64,000 bases of DNA from Dermanyssus gallinae (GCA_003439945.1 QVRM01007040.1:432001-496000), one strand, 5' to 3'. Shown: positions 21,241 through 34,240, numbered from the stretch's first letter. Made by a program: numbers and translations. Notes: a model not told the origin generated them from the sequence alone.

Positions 21241-21981
21241 TCAGTTTTTAATGCAACGACAGTTACTTCGGAGAAGACCAGCTAGTTGCAGTCCTAGGCT
21301 GGGAGTATATATAAAATCACTTTTATTGTCACATGAAAGGATGTGTGGTTCAACCATCATGGTCACAAGTGCACGGTTATCAATATACGTCTTTCTGAAA
21401 GAAAAAAAAAAACGTACTTAATCGCTAAATAAGCGAGTGCTATTTGAATTTGCATGCGCCCATTGAGCCATCCGCCAAGCAAACAATCCACTCACGAACT
21501 CACCGCAGGCCGCGGCTCTTGGTGTGATTGATCGATGACTCCTTAGGTTATTGGAGCGTACACCAAAAAGTGTCCTAGCAAGTCACATTTGCGTAATTGA
21601 CGTAGAAAATAAATGTTGCCTTGCATGAAAAGTGAGTCCATATACTAGGGACAACGTCATCTAACATGCTTTGAGGGCACCTGGTCCGCAGGCGTCTCAT
21701 GAATGTGTCTTAGACGCCTTCCACTAACTTTCTGTATTTAGACAAAGAAGGCTCTCAGACAGAAGAGCAATATGTAAGTTTGGGAAGAACAAAATATTTG
21801 TAAAGGCGAATGTACACATGAGGAGTCGTTAAAATGAAGCAGCGGAAAATAGTATTTATGATGCGCACTGATGCCTCCACAACCCTGGTAATGTGAAGGC
21901 CAAAATTAAGATCAGGCGTACTATATTTGCCTAGGTCCTGTGTATAAGAGAGAGTCGGTAATATGCAATCGTGAGTATATA

Positions 21982-22078
<97 letters not shown>

Positions 22079-22420
22079 TTTTTTATTATATTTAATTCAT
22101 ATTACAATACAGTTCTCAATTTTTACAATCAATACGATTTAGTATAATTTGTTTTGTATTCAGTTTTTCTTGTCATTTCATACTTTCTTGGTCCAAAATT
22201 TTAATTTTAAAAAACATGATAATATGAATAGAAGTAAAACGTCCTCCAAACTGCAAATTTAATTTAGGCTTGAGCCTTTCCTTTAAGCTACGTTCGTAAT
22301 ATACACGAAACATGAATTAGCTTAGTCGAATTCTCGCGGAAGGGGAGTGGAAAGAAGGGAATGGCGGAGAATATATATATATATATATATATATAATTCT
22401 ATTTGGAGAGCGGATCCACG
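21241..22420. other. No recognisable gene; long (AT)n at 21,984-22,076
   Basis: AT-rich spacer with a near-pure dinucleotide array of about 93 bp and a shorter one at 22,371-22,396. No coding motif is supported. Confidence 0.5.
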
Positions 22421-22477
22421 ATGACGAAACTCCTTACTTTTGTCCTGTGCTGTCCAGTGCTACTATTCTTTGGACAG
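22421..22477 (+). CDS. Candidate signal-peptide first exon (hypothetical host gene)
   Basis: ATG at 22,421 opens MTKLLTFVLCCPVLLFFGQ, 19 codons with a Lys near the start and a hydrophobic core, ending at CAG|GTATTA. That is a good splice-donor context in phase 0 (GT at 22,478). Without splicing the frame stops three codons later (VLA*), so a signal-peptide exon is the more sensible reading if this is a gene. Upstream is an (AT)n tract and a CACG context at the ATG. No downstream exon is identified. A chance hydrophobic ORF cannot be excluded. Confidence 0.27.
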
Positions 22478-24197
<1,720 letters not shown>

Positions 24198-25352
24198 CAG
24201 GGTCATTCATATCGTTGTGCACGCATTTCGAGGTTTGATAGAACTCGGCAAGAAAATAAGTTTTCCCTATGGAGGAAAGACGTGGAAACGTCTTGTTTAG
24301 GAGAGAGAGTGAAGTTTATAAAAGTAGTTTTTTCTGCCTTTTTTTTTCTACATAGTTGTGCGAAATCTCTGTTTGCGGGAGAACCAGTCAACGCATGAAG
24401 GAACCGATTACACCGGCGTGTTCGGAGGAAAATTCTGCACAACGGAAGACACTAGCTTGCGTAGCAAAAAGCTAATACCCAGATTAAGGAAAGTCATGAA
24501 CAGTCGATATTTTACGTTAACGCCTTTTCATGAAAAATCGTAAAATTTTTCCATTGCGACCAAAAATGTACGTCCGAAAGACCACTCTCACGCAATAGCA
24601 AATTTAATGCCCATCATTTTCGTATCAAGGTGATGCTGCTGCGTTACGTAGTTGTCAAGTCACTAAGCTTTTTCGACAGTCATAGTTGTTATGTTTTACG
24701 TGCAAGTTTTCACGTTCAGAACCGTAAAAATTTGCCAAGACGTTTCCGCCCCCTCCTTCCACTAGGAAAATTTATTCTCTTGTTGAGTTCTACCAAATCT
24801 CAAAATATGTACCTAACTTTCTCATACGCCCTATGGAAATATGCATGCCTTCGCTTTCGATATGGCTATCGAAAAAGCTTAGTTACTTGGCAACTACGTA
24901 ACGCAGCACCATCACTTTGGTACGAATGTAGTGGGCATTAAATTTGCTATTGCCTGAGAGTAGTCTTTCGGACGTACATTTTCGGTCGTAATGGAAAAAT
25001 TTTACGATTTTTTATGAAAAGGCGTTAACGTTAAATATCGACTTTTCGTGACTTTCCTTAATCTGGGTATTAGCTTTTTGCTACGCAAGCTAGTGAAGTG
25101 TCTTTCGTTGTGCAGAATTTTCCTCCGAACACGCCGGTGTAATCGGTTCCTTCATGCGTTGACTGGTTCTCCCGCAAACAGAGATTTCGCACAACTATGT
25201 AGGGAAAAAAAAGGCAGAAAAACTACTTTTATAAACTTCGCTCTCTCTCCTAAACAAGACGTTTCCACGTCTTCCCTCCATAGGGAAAACGTATTTTCTT
25301 GCCGAGTTCCATCAAACCTCGAAATGCGTGCACAACGATATGAATGACCCTG
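24198..25352. mobile_element. Foldback MITE with ~487-bp terminal inverted repeats
   Basis: The element begins CAGGGTCATTCATATCGTTG and ends with the reverse complement, flanked by TA on both sides (24,196-24,197 and 25,353-25,354). The arms, about 24,198-24,684 and 24,865-25,352, align by eye with scattered mismatches, and a ~180-bp loop lies between them. Long conserved ORFs on opposite strands of the two arms mirror each other, as expected for inverted copies. The ACAGGGT-type terminus with TA target is typical of Tc1/mariner-superfamily elements, so a mariner-like transposase would be the likely mobiliser. No transposase is encoded. Confidence 0.85.
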
Positions 25353-25358
25353 TATATA

Positions 25359-25398
<40 letters not shown>

Positions 25399-25400
25399 CA

Positions 25401-25480
<80 letters not shown>
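25353..25480. repeat. (AT)n array directly after MITE end
   Basis: About 128 bp of AT/TA dinucleotides with a few interruptions (ACAT, ATTAT). It starts at the TA of the MITE right end. Confidence 0.95.
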
Positions 25481-25483
<3 letters not shown>

Positions 25484-25489
25484 ACACCT

Positions 25490-26085
<596 letters not shown>

Positions 26086-26149
26086 CGCTTTATTCGAGGT
26101 AGAGAAAAAGAAAGTACATATTTTGCATATGCGCATATATGTCATGTGC

Positions 26150-27560
26150 TCAATACGTAGTTAGAATCTCCACGTTGTGGATTCATCGATATGCCTAGAG
26201 ATCCTCCATGGGTATAGGTCACTGATATAGCGCATGCGTGAACACAGGAACCATGTTGCTGGCTGGCTTTACATGTTGTCGTTCGCTTTGTCACGAACAT
26301 CTTGTTGAATAGATGCGGGTTCTGTCTCAACTGGAGCAGCAACCTCTAATCTCAAGCTTCTTAAGTATGTCAACTGTGTGAGGAATGTCGACATGGCAGC
26401 CAAATGCACCCCGTTTCGTGAACTTTCGTTTCACTTGTTCCTGGCAAGCTTAGTCTCTAATAAAACCCGGAAACCACGCCGATGGTGCATATGTCACTTG
26501 CGGAAATACGTATGTGATATACAGTTGGACGTACAGCTTAAGAGAGCGTACAGCAAATTATCGGAAGATCCAGTTTGCACGTTGACAGGCCCTCGTGACA
26601 ACATCAGTTACATTGATTTGCTGCTCGTGAGGACTTCGAGGTCTTTTACAACTCGAAGTTTGCTCAACTCATGTTTCCCGATGTTGTAGGGGTGTCTTGC
26701 GTTTCCGTGCCCGAAAACCAGAACTCCACATTTATGGATGGACAGGTTCAAGTCAAGGAAGTCCGCTCAGGCTTTAAATGTCTAACGTCGTCTGAAGACA
26801 GAATCTGCCCTCGACAGTGCGGGATCGACTATAATACTTTACATTATCAGCGTATACATTAACTTTATCTCCTCATGGAAATATATATTTTAGTGAGTCA
26901 GTGTATAAAATACACATCAGTGGTCCGAGGATCGTTTCTTGCGGACAGCTGAATAACACTCGACCCACCATACAACTGTCCATTAACGCGCACCCGAAAA
27001 GTTGTGTCTTGGAGAAACGCAGTGAGCCAGTTTAGTATGCGTTCTCCAATTCCGAAGTGTGGTAGAATTTGAAGTAGTTTAGAGTGCGTGGCTGACTCGA
27101 ACGCTGACTTGAAATCGAAATAAGCAACGTTGAAGTAATCCGAATCGTTGCACTCGTTCGCCCTTTTAATTTTGGGTTCCACGAGCTGCAGCGTCTTGCC
27201 TAAACCTTTGCGACAGGCAAACTGGGCCTCCTTATTATATTATGTCTTGCCCAGCGTTTGTATACATGGTTGTAGCAATGACGCTTTTGATAAGTTTGCC
27301 GGCTATCACCGGTAACAAGATGGGATGCTTAGGCTCTGCATCGGCCTTATTGCTTTTTTTATGTACGGAATTGATTAAAAGAGTGTTAAGCAGCCCCAAT
27401 ACTGTACTATCTTCCAACGTTGCAGTCATCCCGTCCTTTCGTTTGGACGACAGTGAGTCGATGATCATAATTCTCGACCTCACGTAGCTTGACACCCTCC
27501 TCGGGTCGTTGATGCGAAATATTGCACTTTTGCTCAGTACTCGTTGGCGCCGGAAAGCTC
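26150..27560 (-). mobile_element. Jockey/CR1-type LINE relic (J2), RT to 3' part
   Basis: Reverse-strand pieces in 5'-3' order: a linker with DGMTATLEDSTVLGLLNTLL near 27,390-27,450; FACRKGLGKTLQLVEPKIKR at about 27,150-27,215; VAYFDFKSAFESATHSKLL with the first catalytic Asp at about 27,080-27,135; CPQETILGPLMCILYTDSL near 26,890-26,950; VYADNVKYYSRSR near 26,830-26,870, where the YADD motif has become YADN; and finally APSAWFPGFIRD and EQVKRKFTKRGAFGC near 26,410-26,500. This is the layout of Jockey/CR1 ORF2. Stops, frameshifts and the D-to-N change in the active site make it dead. The 3' part is repeated at 45.2-45.7 kb. Confidence 0.65.
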
Positions 27561-28506
27561 TGGCTATTTCTTGTTAGTATCCAGGCTATCTTCGATGGCT
27601 CACTGACTGTTTCGAGAGGACTGTGCAGTTTAGGTATATGGAAATGTATTGACTCTTTTTCAGTCTTTATTTTTCGACACGTATGATTCTATTAGAAACT
27701 GCATATACTCTAGCCACTTGAGATACATATCATCTATTGACGTGCAGCTCTGAAAGAAAATACCGAAATGAAATAGTTTTAGACTAATAGGGCGGATACA
27801 GAACTGTCGACACGGGACGGTAGCCTAACAGCGGAAAATTGAAAATCCGCTCCATATAGAAAGGAAGTGCAAATATTGTCGAAGTGTCTGCAATGCTTAC
27901 TGCTTGTTGCTGCGCGTAGCTTTGCGAGTATGGGCAATGACAGCCCCGTTGGTTTTGTGATTTCGCATAGCGAAAACACACAAGAGCGTACACATATGAG
28001 TATCTACATACATATGTGTACCTCTGATGGTTAGCAAAGACAGCGGTTGCTACATCAAAGGCATAGCACTTTTAATTAAATTATATAAGCAAAATTGAAT
28101 TTACTGTAATTGTATCGTTTTTATGAGAATATTGTTTACGTACGAACAACACGTTTGCGGTGGTTTACGAACGATGTATCCTTTTTTTAGGAATTGCACT
28201 CGCCTACAACAGACAAATGTAGGTTGATGTATGTACTGAAACAATCGGAAGGCTGAAAAAGTTGTGTGCAGTGTGTACAAATTGTTTTTTTTTTTTTAAG
28301 AGAGAAGTGGGAAAGATAATTTATGTCAAACAGGCCGGGCAGAAGGATAGAGCATTTGGACGTCTTCAATGCCCTCAGCAGTCGCCACGTATACACCAGG
28401 TACATGGTGAATGGTTATCACTACTTGGTATGTTTAAACGCCGTCTTTCATGAGAAGTACGACTTGTGCCCCCGCTAGTTCGGTCTGCAGAGGTATGAAA
28501 CACAGC

Positions 28507-28554
<48 letters not shown>

Positions 28555-28659
28555 GAAGTATATGCAACATAAGTTCAAAAATTTATACTGCACACCGTGC
28601 GTTCCCAGCTGAATAAACATCGAAAAACTTGTTGGTATACCCAATAATGCCGATCTCTG
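27561..28659. other. No recognisable gene; (AT)n at 28,512-28,551
   Basis: A spacer between oppositely oriented LINE copies. It holds a poly-T run near 28,285-28,298 and a 40-bp (AT)n. No coding motif is supported. Confidence 0.4.
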
Positions 28660-28834
28660 AAACACTGTATGATTCAGACGTATATCCTCGCAAAAGGTCG
28701 CCTTCCTGTATACGAATGCCAGTCGGATTTATAAAAAGGCGGTGCGTAGAGCTAAACTGGAGCACGAGATAGAATCACAAAACAAGCTTCTCAGATAGTC
28801 CCAGCTTCATCCACATAAATGGCTACGCTCCGAC

Positions 28835-29380
28835 ATGCGCTCAACAGCCTGTCCAGTATCACCTAAAAGGCTGCATAGCTATTTTCGACAGATATTTGCC
28901 AGCTCATCAACGATTCCCAGTTGCATCCCGACATACGTCTCCGTTTGGGGCCAAAGGACCACCAAAGCTCGACAGGAGCTGGTTCGCCCGATCGGCATCT
29001 CGGAAGTTGTGGATGTGACAATGAAAGCGCCGTCAGGAGAAGCTGCGGGCCCAGACCTTGTTCAGAATGAACATCTGCAACAGGCGATTGTTCTGGCTCC
29101 TTGTCTTGCTTCACTCTTCAACGAAATCACGAAGACATCGCACTTACCTGAAGATTGGAAAGTCAGCCTTCGAAGTGTGATACCGAAGGGAAAAGGGGAT
29201 CCGTTGACACCTTCGTCGTGTAGTGGCATAGTAAAGAAAAGCGTCATTTACAAAGTACTATCAGCATTGGTAGCGCGTCGACTGGAAGATTTTTTGAAAA
29301 GTACCGAGTGCTTTGCCGAAGGGTCATTTGAATGCAGTGCCAGAGCAGCAGCACTGCATTCAAATGACCCTCCGGGTTAA
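28835..29380 (+). pseudogene. LINE-A ORF2 fragment, RT N-terminal (fingers)
   Basis: Open frame of 181 residues starting at an internal ATG. Recognisable blocks are APSGEAAGPDLVQNEHLQQA (residues about 65-84), HLPEDWKVSLRSVIPKGKGD (about 105-124) and KKSVIYKVLSALVARRLEDF. These are the RT fingers blocks before the palm. The frame is lost at a perfect inverted repeat at 29,320-29,371, and the palm continues in the overlapping frame of the next entry. Confidence 0.7.
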
Positions 29381-30251
29381 ACGTAACTTTCTCTTTGCTG
29401 TTTTTGTAGACTTTAAGGCGGCCTTTGATACGGCGTCACAAATAATAATCCTAGAGAAGTTAGCGCTATGTGGTGTTCCAGCGGTAATACTAAAGTTATT
29501 ACAAGCTATGCTGCAGGAGGGGTCTGTAATCATGGACGACGGGGTAACTGAACACACCCCAATTACTCAGACTACAGGAGTTGCACAAGGTGATAATCTT
29601 AGCCCGCTTTTATTCTCAATATTGGTGAGCGATCCGCCGGAGAAAATCCAGCGGCGACACCCGCAAGTTAGTACACTCATGTATGCTGATGACCTCATCC
29701 TCTACTCCCGGAGTCGATTTCACCTGCAGCAATCGCTTGCTTCACTGCAAAAGTTTCTTGACCTAAATGCTCTAGTGATAAACGTAGCAAAAACTAAAGC
29801 AATGAAGTTTCGCCGCAGAGGTAGGCTCGCAGAAAAAGATGAATTACGCTTGAGCTCAGCACCAATAGATTTTGTTCAAAATTGTTCATATCTTGGAGTA
29901 ACCTTTTCAACGCGGGGTTTACATTTTACTAAACATATCGAGGTAAGATCTCGTAAGGGCATTCTATCGTTTCATAATATCCCAGAGCCTCATCGGCTGT
30001 CGCTGGATGTCGCTCTTAACCTTTTTCGTTTAAAGATTGCGCCGACCGCTGCTTACGGGATACAGGTCATATGGCCCCACCTATCAAAAGCCAATCTGGA
30101 AGTACTTGACAAAATTAAAGCCAGTTTTCTAAAAAGAATGCTAGTAATCCACCGCACTAGCCGCAACCGGCTTGTCTATCTGTTGGCCTCGACACCACTT
30201 TGTGGAGGATCTCAGAGCAACTTATGCTTTACCCAGAATGGCGGCCTTTGA
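29313..30251 (+). pseudogene. LINE-A ORF2 fragment, RT palm and thumb
   Basis: Open frame of 312 residues opening at TTG, so not a true start. Palm motifs are AVFVDFKAAFDTA (residues 29-41, first Asp), GVAQGDNLSPLLFSIL (89-104) and MYADDLILYSRS (123-134) with both catalytic Asp. INVAKTKAMKFRRRG (156-170) and YLGVTFSTRGLHFTKHIE follow. The thumb runs through FLKRMLVIHRTSRNRLVYLL. All RT catalytic residues are present, making this the most complete RT of the family here. The frame then shifts before the C-terminal finger. Confidence 0.8.
29320..29371. repeat. Perfect 21-bp inverted repeat with 10-nt loop
   Basis: The arm 29,320-29,340 (AGGGTCATTTGAATGCAGTG plus C) and the arm 29,351-29,371 are exact reverse complements. 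The loop is CAGAGCAGCA. It lies exactly where the LINE-A reading frame switches. Confidence 0.95.
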
Positions 30252-30585
30252 GAATCATCTTGCCGAATGGGAGTATACGGTTGTTTATTGGGGTTTTTAT
30301 AAGACTAGAGCGATGACTACAAACTACTGGAAGAGCCCATGTTGTAGAAACAGATACTTCATCACAGGGTTTGTAACACATGGATTTTATTATTATGAAG
30401 ATATGTATACGAAATGGGTGGCATGAGATATCAACCGAGTGTGAATGCAACCTATGCGGATAATCATGTGATATGTATCATCTCCAACAGTGTACAAAAG
30501 CAATATCGCTGATGAATGGTATTTAGGAGAGCTGTAGCATATATGTGCATAAACCATATATTAGTTAATAAACAATTCATCCATA

Positions 30586-31510
30586 TATATATATATATAT
30601 GGTACTATAAAAACATATCACAGTGCGACTGACTGAGCAAATTAAGACTATCGAGGCAAGTCGGACCTCTTTCAATGTCTAGGGTCTGATTCGCGAGACT
30701 GAGGCCGTACGTTGAGGCGAAACAAATTAGTTGGCGTCTCGTTCGTCGATGCATTCGTCGACCACTGCCCTCCCACACCATCAATTCACCAGGCCCTGCA
30801 GACGCAGATGACGGCAGACCGAACACGAGGACAAGTGGCAACGAACGCCCGAGCACAAGGAGGCCCGGCTGTACGGGGCCATACGGATTGCTGGCTATGC
30901 GGAAATGCAAACGCAGGAAACGTTTGCAGGAGAAAACAGCAGAGCGCCAAGACGGACGAACGAACGGCTAGACACTATAGTGAACGACCGACCCCTCAGC
31001 GCGGCTGGACAGCTAACGAAAGCGCGAGCAGACGAAGAAGCTAGCTTAACCAGGAGTTAGGTTATCTCGGCTTGACTGACCCTAATCGGCTTAGCTGAGC
31101 GAGAACCGGCAAATCATCAGCGGCAAAATCGGCGGAATGAGATCTTCTTCGGCGTTGTTTTTTTTCTCGCATCTTATCATCCGCTGCTCTCTCTCCCTGT
31201 TTCACTCCTAGGTGCCTGAATGAAAGACGTCAGCGTCGACGGCCAGACAGGGAGATTACGCCATGCGGTGCGACGGCGTGCTGACAAAGCGGTGGTGGCG
31301 GCGGTACGCTTGTTGTTCAAGACGCCGGTAGTGGTGGTGGTGGCGATGATGATGAGAACGACGACGAAAATCCCGTAAGTCCACAACGTGCAGAGGAGCT
31401 CAGACCAGATACCGAGATTGGAATAGAGACAGCGGGCTGGCCCGATATACACGGGTTCGTTAAGTGGCTCTTGCTCAGTGCGGCCATGCTTGTGGCGTAG
31501 CAGTGCAGAA
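30586..31510. other. CpG-rich segment of unknown nature
   Basis: Noticeably richer in CG dinucleotides than its surroundings, with overlapping open frames on both strands: 30,712-31,044 (+), 30,605-30,910 (-) and 31,177-31,533 (-). The last reads 118 residues with a hydrophobic stretch IFVVVLIIIATTTTT that is partly a translated GTG/GAT simple repeat. I see no known domain. It may be a host promoter or 5' exon region or an unknown repeat. Confidence 0.25.
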
Positions 31511-31776
31511 GTGTCCTCCCCAATTATATTCACGAGTGAACGAGGGTACTATTAGGTCCAAGTGCAAGTTCAAAATTGTGTCACAAAAGTGTGTGAGATA
31601 ATATATGAGATCTGACTGATTATAATCCCCGGGGGCCTATATATATATATATCCCCGGACATTATAATCAGTCAGATCTCATATATTTTCTCACATAATT
31701 TTGTGACACAAATTTAAACTCACAGTTGAATCTACTTGTACCCTCGCTCACTCGTGAATATAATTGGGGAGGGCAC
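31511..31776. repeat. 266-bp imperfect palindrome (MITE-like)
   Basis: The left end GTGTCCTCCCCAATTATATT and the right end (reverse complement GTGCCCTCCCCAATTATATT) pair, and pairing continues with mismatches to the centre, where GATCTGACTGATTATAAT meets its inverse around a short (AT)n. Arms are about 120 bp. The centre CCTATATATATATAT also resembles the right flank CCTATATATA. It may be a small foldback/MITE, but no TSD is certain. Confidence 0.8.
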
Positions 31777-31777
31777 C

Positions 31778-31782
<5 letters not shown>

Positions 31783-31827
<45 letters not shown>

Positions 31828-31844
31828 CGTGTGTGTGTGTGTGT
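31783..31844. repeat. (AT)n followed by (GT)n microsatellite
   Basis: About 40 bp of AT dinucleotides run into about 20 bp of (GT)n. Confidence 0.9.
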
Positions 31845-31979
31845 GAAAGCGGATCGAAAAGTTTAGGTATTTTCAATTTTTAATAAATAGAACCGACGCC
31901 ACCAAGGTCTTCCGGTATGTTTCGCTTAATAGGGCCATTCATCAGCTACACATAGGCTCAATTTCGCACCAATTGGTGT

Positions 31980-32495
31980 CGACGTTTATTGTTTGAGTTT
32001 GGCTTTAAGAAATGCAGAAAAGTAGGCTCGGCGATTTTTTAGAAGCCAACAAAAGAGAAGCAACGAATCTGCATAAAGTTCTGTGTTAAATGTGAAAGCA
32101 TATGTTCTAACGTAGTGTCAATGTGACGAAGTGTGTTATGATGATCAAGCGGTGTCTCAAAATACGATGTGTACGTGGTACTGTCGATTTTGCGACGGAC
32201 GTGAAGAGACCGGATACGACCCCCGTTTGGGATGAACGTCCACGTTAATAACAGAAGAAACCGTTGGAAAAGCTCATGATTTCATACTTAACAATCGCCG
32301 AATTGCTATTAAGGAGAAATCTGAAGAAGTAGAGATCTCTCATGAATCAGTTGTAACAGTCCTAACTGATATGTTATGCGCCACGACTGGTAGCGAAGTT
32401 TAGTTAAAAATAACGCCTCTCGGGTGTCCAATTTATACCTTCAGACAAGAGCAGAAGACCCTGATTTGCAGAAAGGGTCCGTTGAATAAATCATA
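31980..32495 (+). mobile_element. Mariner transposase N-terminal relic
   Basis: Forward frames, with shifts, read RPRLITEETVGKAHDFILNN then RRIAIKEKSEEVEISHESVV and VLTDML around 32,235-32,375, followed by TRAEDPDLQKGSVE near 32,447-32,488. These correspond to the GRPST..TEENV linker, the second HTH (RRIT.REIAEEL.IS..SV) and the LL.RAEEDPDFL region before the first catalytic Asp of mariner. The catalytic domain is absent because the next sequence is a LINE fragment. This relic is distinct from those at 6.8 and 16.7 kb. Confidence 0.65.
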
Positions 32496-32499
32496 TATA

Positions 32500-33475
32500 C
32501 ATATAACCATTAAAAATGGTGACCACTATGTACTGAAGACCGTCACGCAGAACACGGGCGTGGCACAGGGCGATTCGGCCAGCCCTTTTTTATTCATATT
32601 GTATGTGGCCGGACTATCTGTTTCGTGATATCAAAGCACCCCACGTATTTTATGCTGACGACCTTGTAATACTAGCCAAATCCCGAGACCACCTCCAGTA
32701 TTACCTCAACGCAACAGCAAAATGGTGCGAAGAAAACAAACTAACAATCAATATTGCGAAGACGAAAGTTCTCTGCTTTAGCAGAGGAGGGGCATATGCC
32801 GCGGCCACCACGTTAAAATTAACGGACAATCTCTTGAACTTGTCAGCCACTTAACGACAGCTGCAATAATTCTGCTTGGTGACCTCCGTGACGTAGACTT
32901 GAAATCCGGCATGAATGTTTTTTGTATGAAAATACTACCAGTAGTAAGTTACTGCTTGCCCGTAGTCGCAACACACTTGACCCTAAGCGATATGAAAAGT
33001 CTAGATAAAATAAAGGCTTGGTATATAAAACAAATATTGGGCTTACCAAAGAACGCGTCAGCAACACTCGCAATCGAGCTGTGTAGAGAACAAACAATAA
33101 CAGAAGAGTTGGTACTGAACAAGCTACCGGTCAGTCCACAAGTGTTAGACGTCTACAGAGATTTTTGAGAGACTAAGAACATGCAATTCATTATGCATAA
33201 TTATACCGAAGGAATAGAGGTGGAAAGGAGCGTCACAAAGTAATCGTACAGCCATTTATCGAACCACGTGGCATAGATACCACAAGTATCTTTGTATGAA
33301 ACCTAACTGTTTCAGTATTGAAGATTGTGTGTGTAGTTTTTGTGGAGAATGTGACATCGGGCGCTACCACATACTCGAATGTACTGAAATTAAAGGGGAG
33401 TCTGTTACCTCGCGAGTGAAATATGTACTGTCCTAAATCGTTGTATTCCTAATCTACCAATTTGTGGTGAAATAA
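32500..33475 (+). mobile_element. LINE-A-related copy, RT palm to 3' end
   Basis: It starts inside the RT with VTQNTGVAQGDSASPFLFIL near 32,546-32,600. In the frame 32,603-32,854 come FYADDLVILAKSRDHLQYYL (catalytic YADD) and NKLTINIAKTKVLCFSRGG. The frame 32,899-33,168 holds the thumb (MKSLDKIKAWYIKQILGLPK). A terminal finger CVCSFCGECDIGRYHILEC lies near 33,330-33,385. The 3' end, with GAAATAAATGC, is near 33,475. The sequence differs enough from LINE-A to be a sister family. It is 5'-truncated and frameshifted. Confidence 0.65.
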
Positions 33476-33787
33476 ATGCTTGATGACGATATATACAGTC
33501 CACGAAAAAAATATACAGCCGTCCATCTTTGCCACATTACACGCATGTATTATACCCAATCATTCAATGTAAGGACTACAGTGATACATGCTCACAGAAT
33601 AATAGCGGAGACTTCCATCGGCATTTGGGATCTCAGTATACTTTAAATCTCCACAAATGATACAGCCACTAGCAAGATGCATCTCTTAGCGAGTGAATTG
33701 AGCGGAATAACGTCGTTTGGGCTCATTGCACGGCTCGATGGAAACTGAGGCCAACCTCCTTAGCAGAGGTTTCACTGTGTTGAAACG

Positions 33788-34240
33788 ATGGGCCTGAGCC
33801 GGCGCTTCACGAGTGACGAAAAGGCGCAAATTAAGGCTTATAAGGGCGTCGGCCTCTCGAAGTGCGAAACTTCCCTTCGATTGGGGCGTTGTCTCCAAGT
33901 AGTGAACAAGTTCGTGAATTTAGGACTTAAATAAGCCGGTGTGCAAACGAACGCGCGAAACGTGCAGAACCTCCTCAGGAAGACACTTTGGCGCACGAGA
34001 AAAAAATACAAGAGAAAACCACGAATGACCACCGAGCATCAAACAGCTCGTCTCGACTTCGCCCATGATGTGATGTCATGGACCACTGGGTGGGACCTAC
34101 TGCTCGCTTCGTATGAAAAAAGTTCGACTTTGATGCATCGGATTGATTTAACTATTATTTCCACGATGCGCGCAAGGAAGAACGAATTGAACGAATCGTT
34201 GAAGAACGAAACAACAGACGCGCAATAGCGGTACATCGAA
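33788..34240 (+). mobile_element. Tc3/Tc1-like transposase relic
   Basis: ATG at 33,788 opens MGLSRRFTSDEKAQIKAYKG and then a Tc-type N-terminal HTH region, with a stop near 33,930. The following frame (33,941-34,228) has KPRMTTEHQTARLDFAHDVM then SWTTGWDLLLASYEKSS. The latter corresponds to the W..VLFSDEKKF block with the first catalytic Asp of Tc1/Tc3 transposases, but here the Asp position is Tyr (ASYEK). The second Asp and the Glu are not present. A possible left end TACAGTCCACGAAAAAAATA occurs at 33,494, without a clear inverted partner. The relic is inactive. Confidence 0.65.

Larger units (their letters stand above)
28660..30585 (+). mobile_element. LINE-A, best copy (5'-truncated)
   Basis: Covers the end of the linker (AVRRAKLEHEIESQNKLL near 28,735-28,790), the whole RT domain, the thumb, a C-terminal finger and the 3' UTR. 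The finger region around 30,370-30,490 contains FVTHGFYYYEDMY and, in a shifted frame, CECNLCG and CDMYHLQQC. The tail ends with TTAGTTAATAAACAATTC near 30,585, matching the end of the 34.5-35.2 kb copy, with an AATAAA. The endonuclease part is missing, as expected for 5' truncation. The clade is uncertain. The RT plus a single Cys-rich C-terminal finger is compatible with R2/R4/Dong-like or other groups, and I leave it unassigned. Confidence 0.75.

Noticed and set aside
29313..30251. Active reverse transcriptase gene
   Set aside because: The RT catalytic residues are intact, but the frame has no ATG, is broken at both sides and the endonuclease is missing, so it is a dead-on-arrival copy.
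31177..31533. 118-residue reverse ORF with hydrophobic segment as a membrane protein
   Set aside because: Part of the hydrophobic/Thr stretch is translated simple repeat, the start lies inside a palindrome arm and no domain is recognisable. It is mentioned only as an open frame in the CpG-rich segment.
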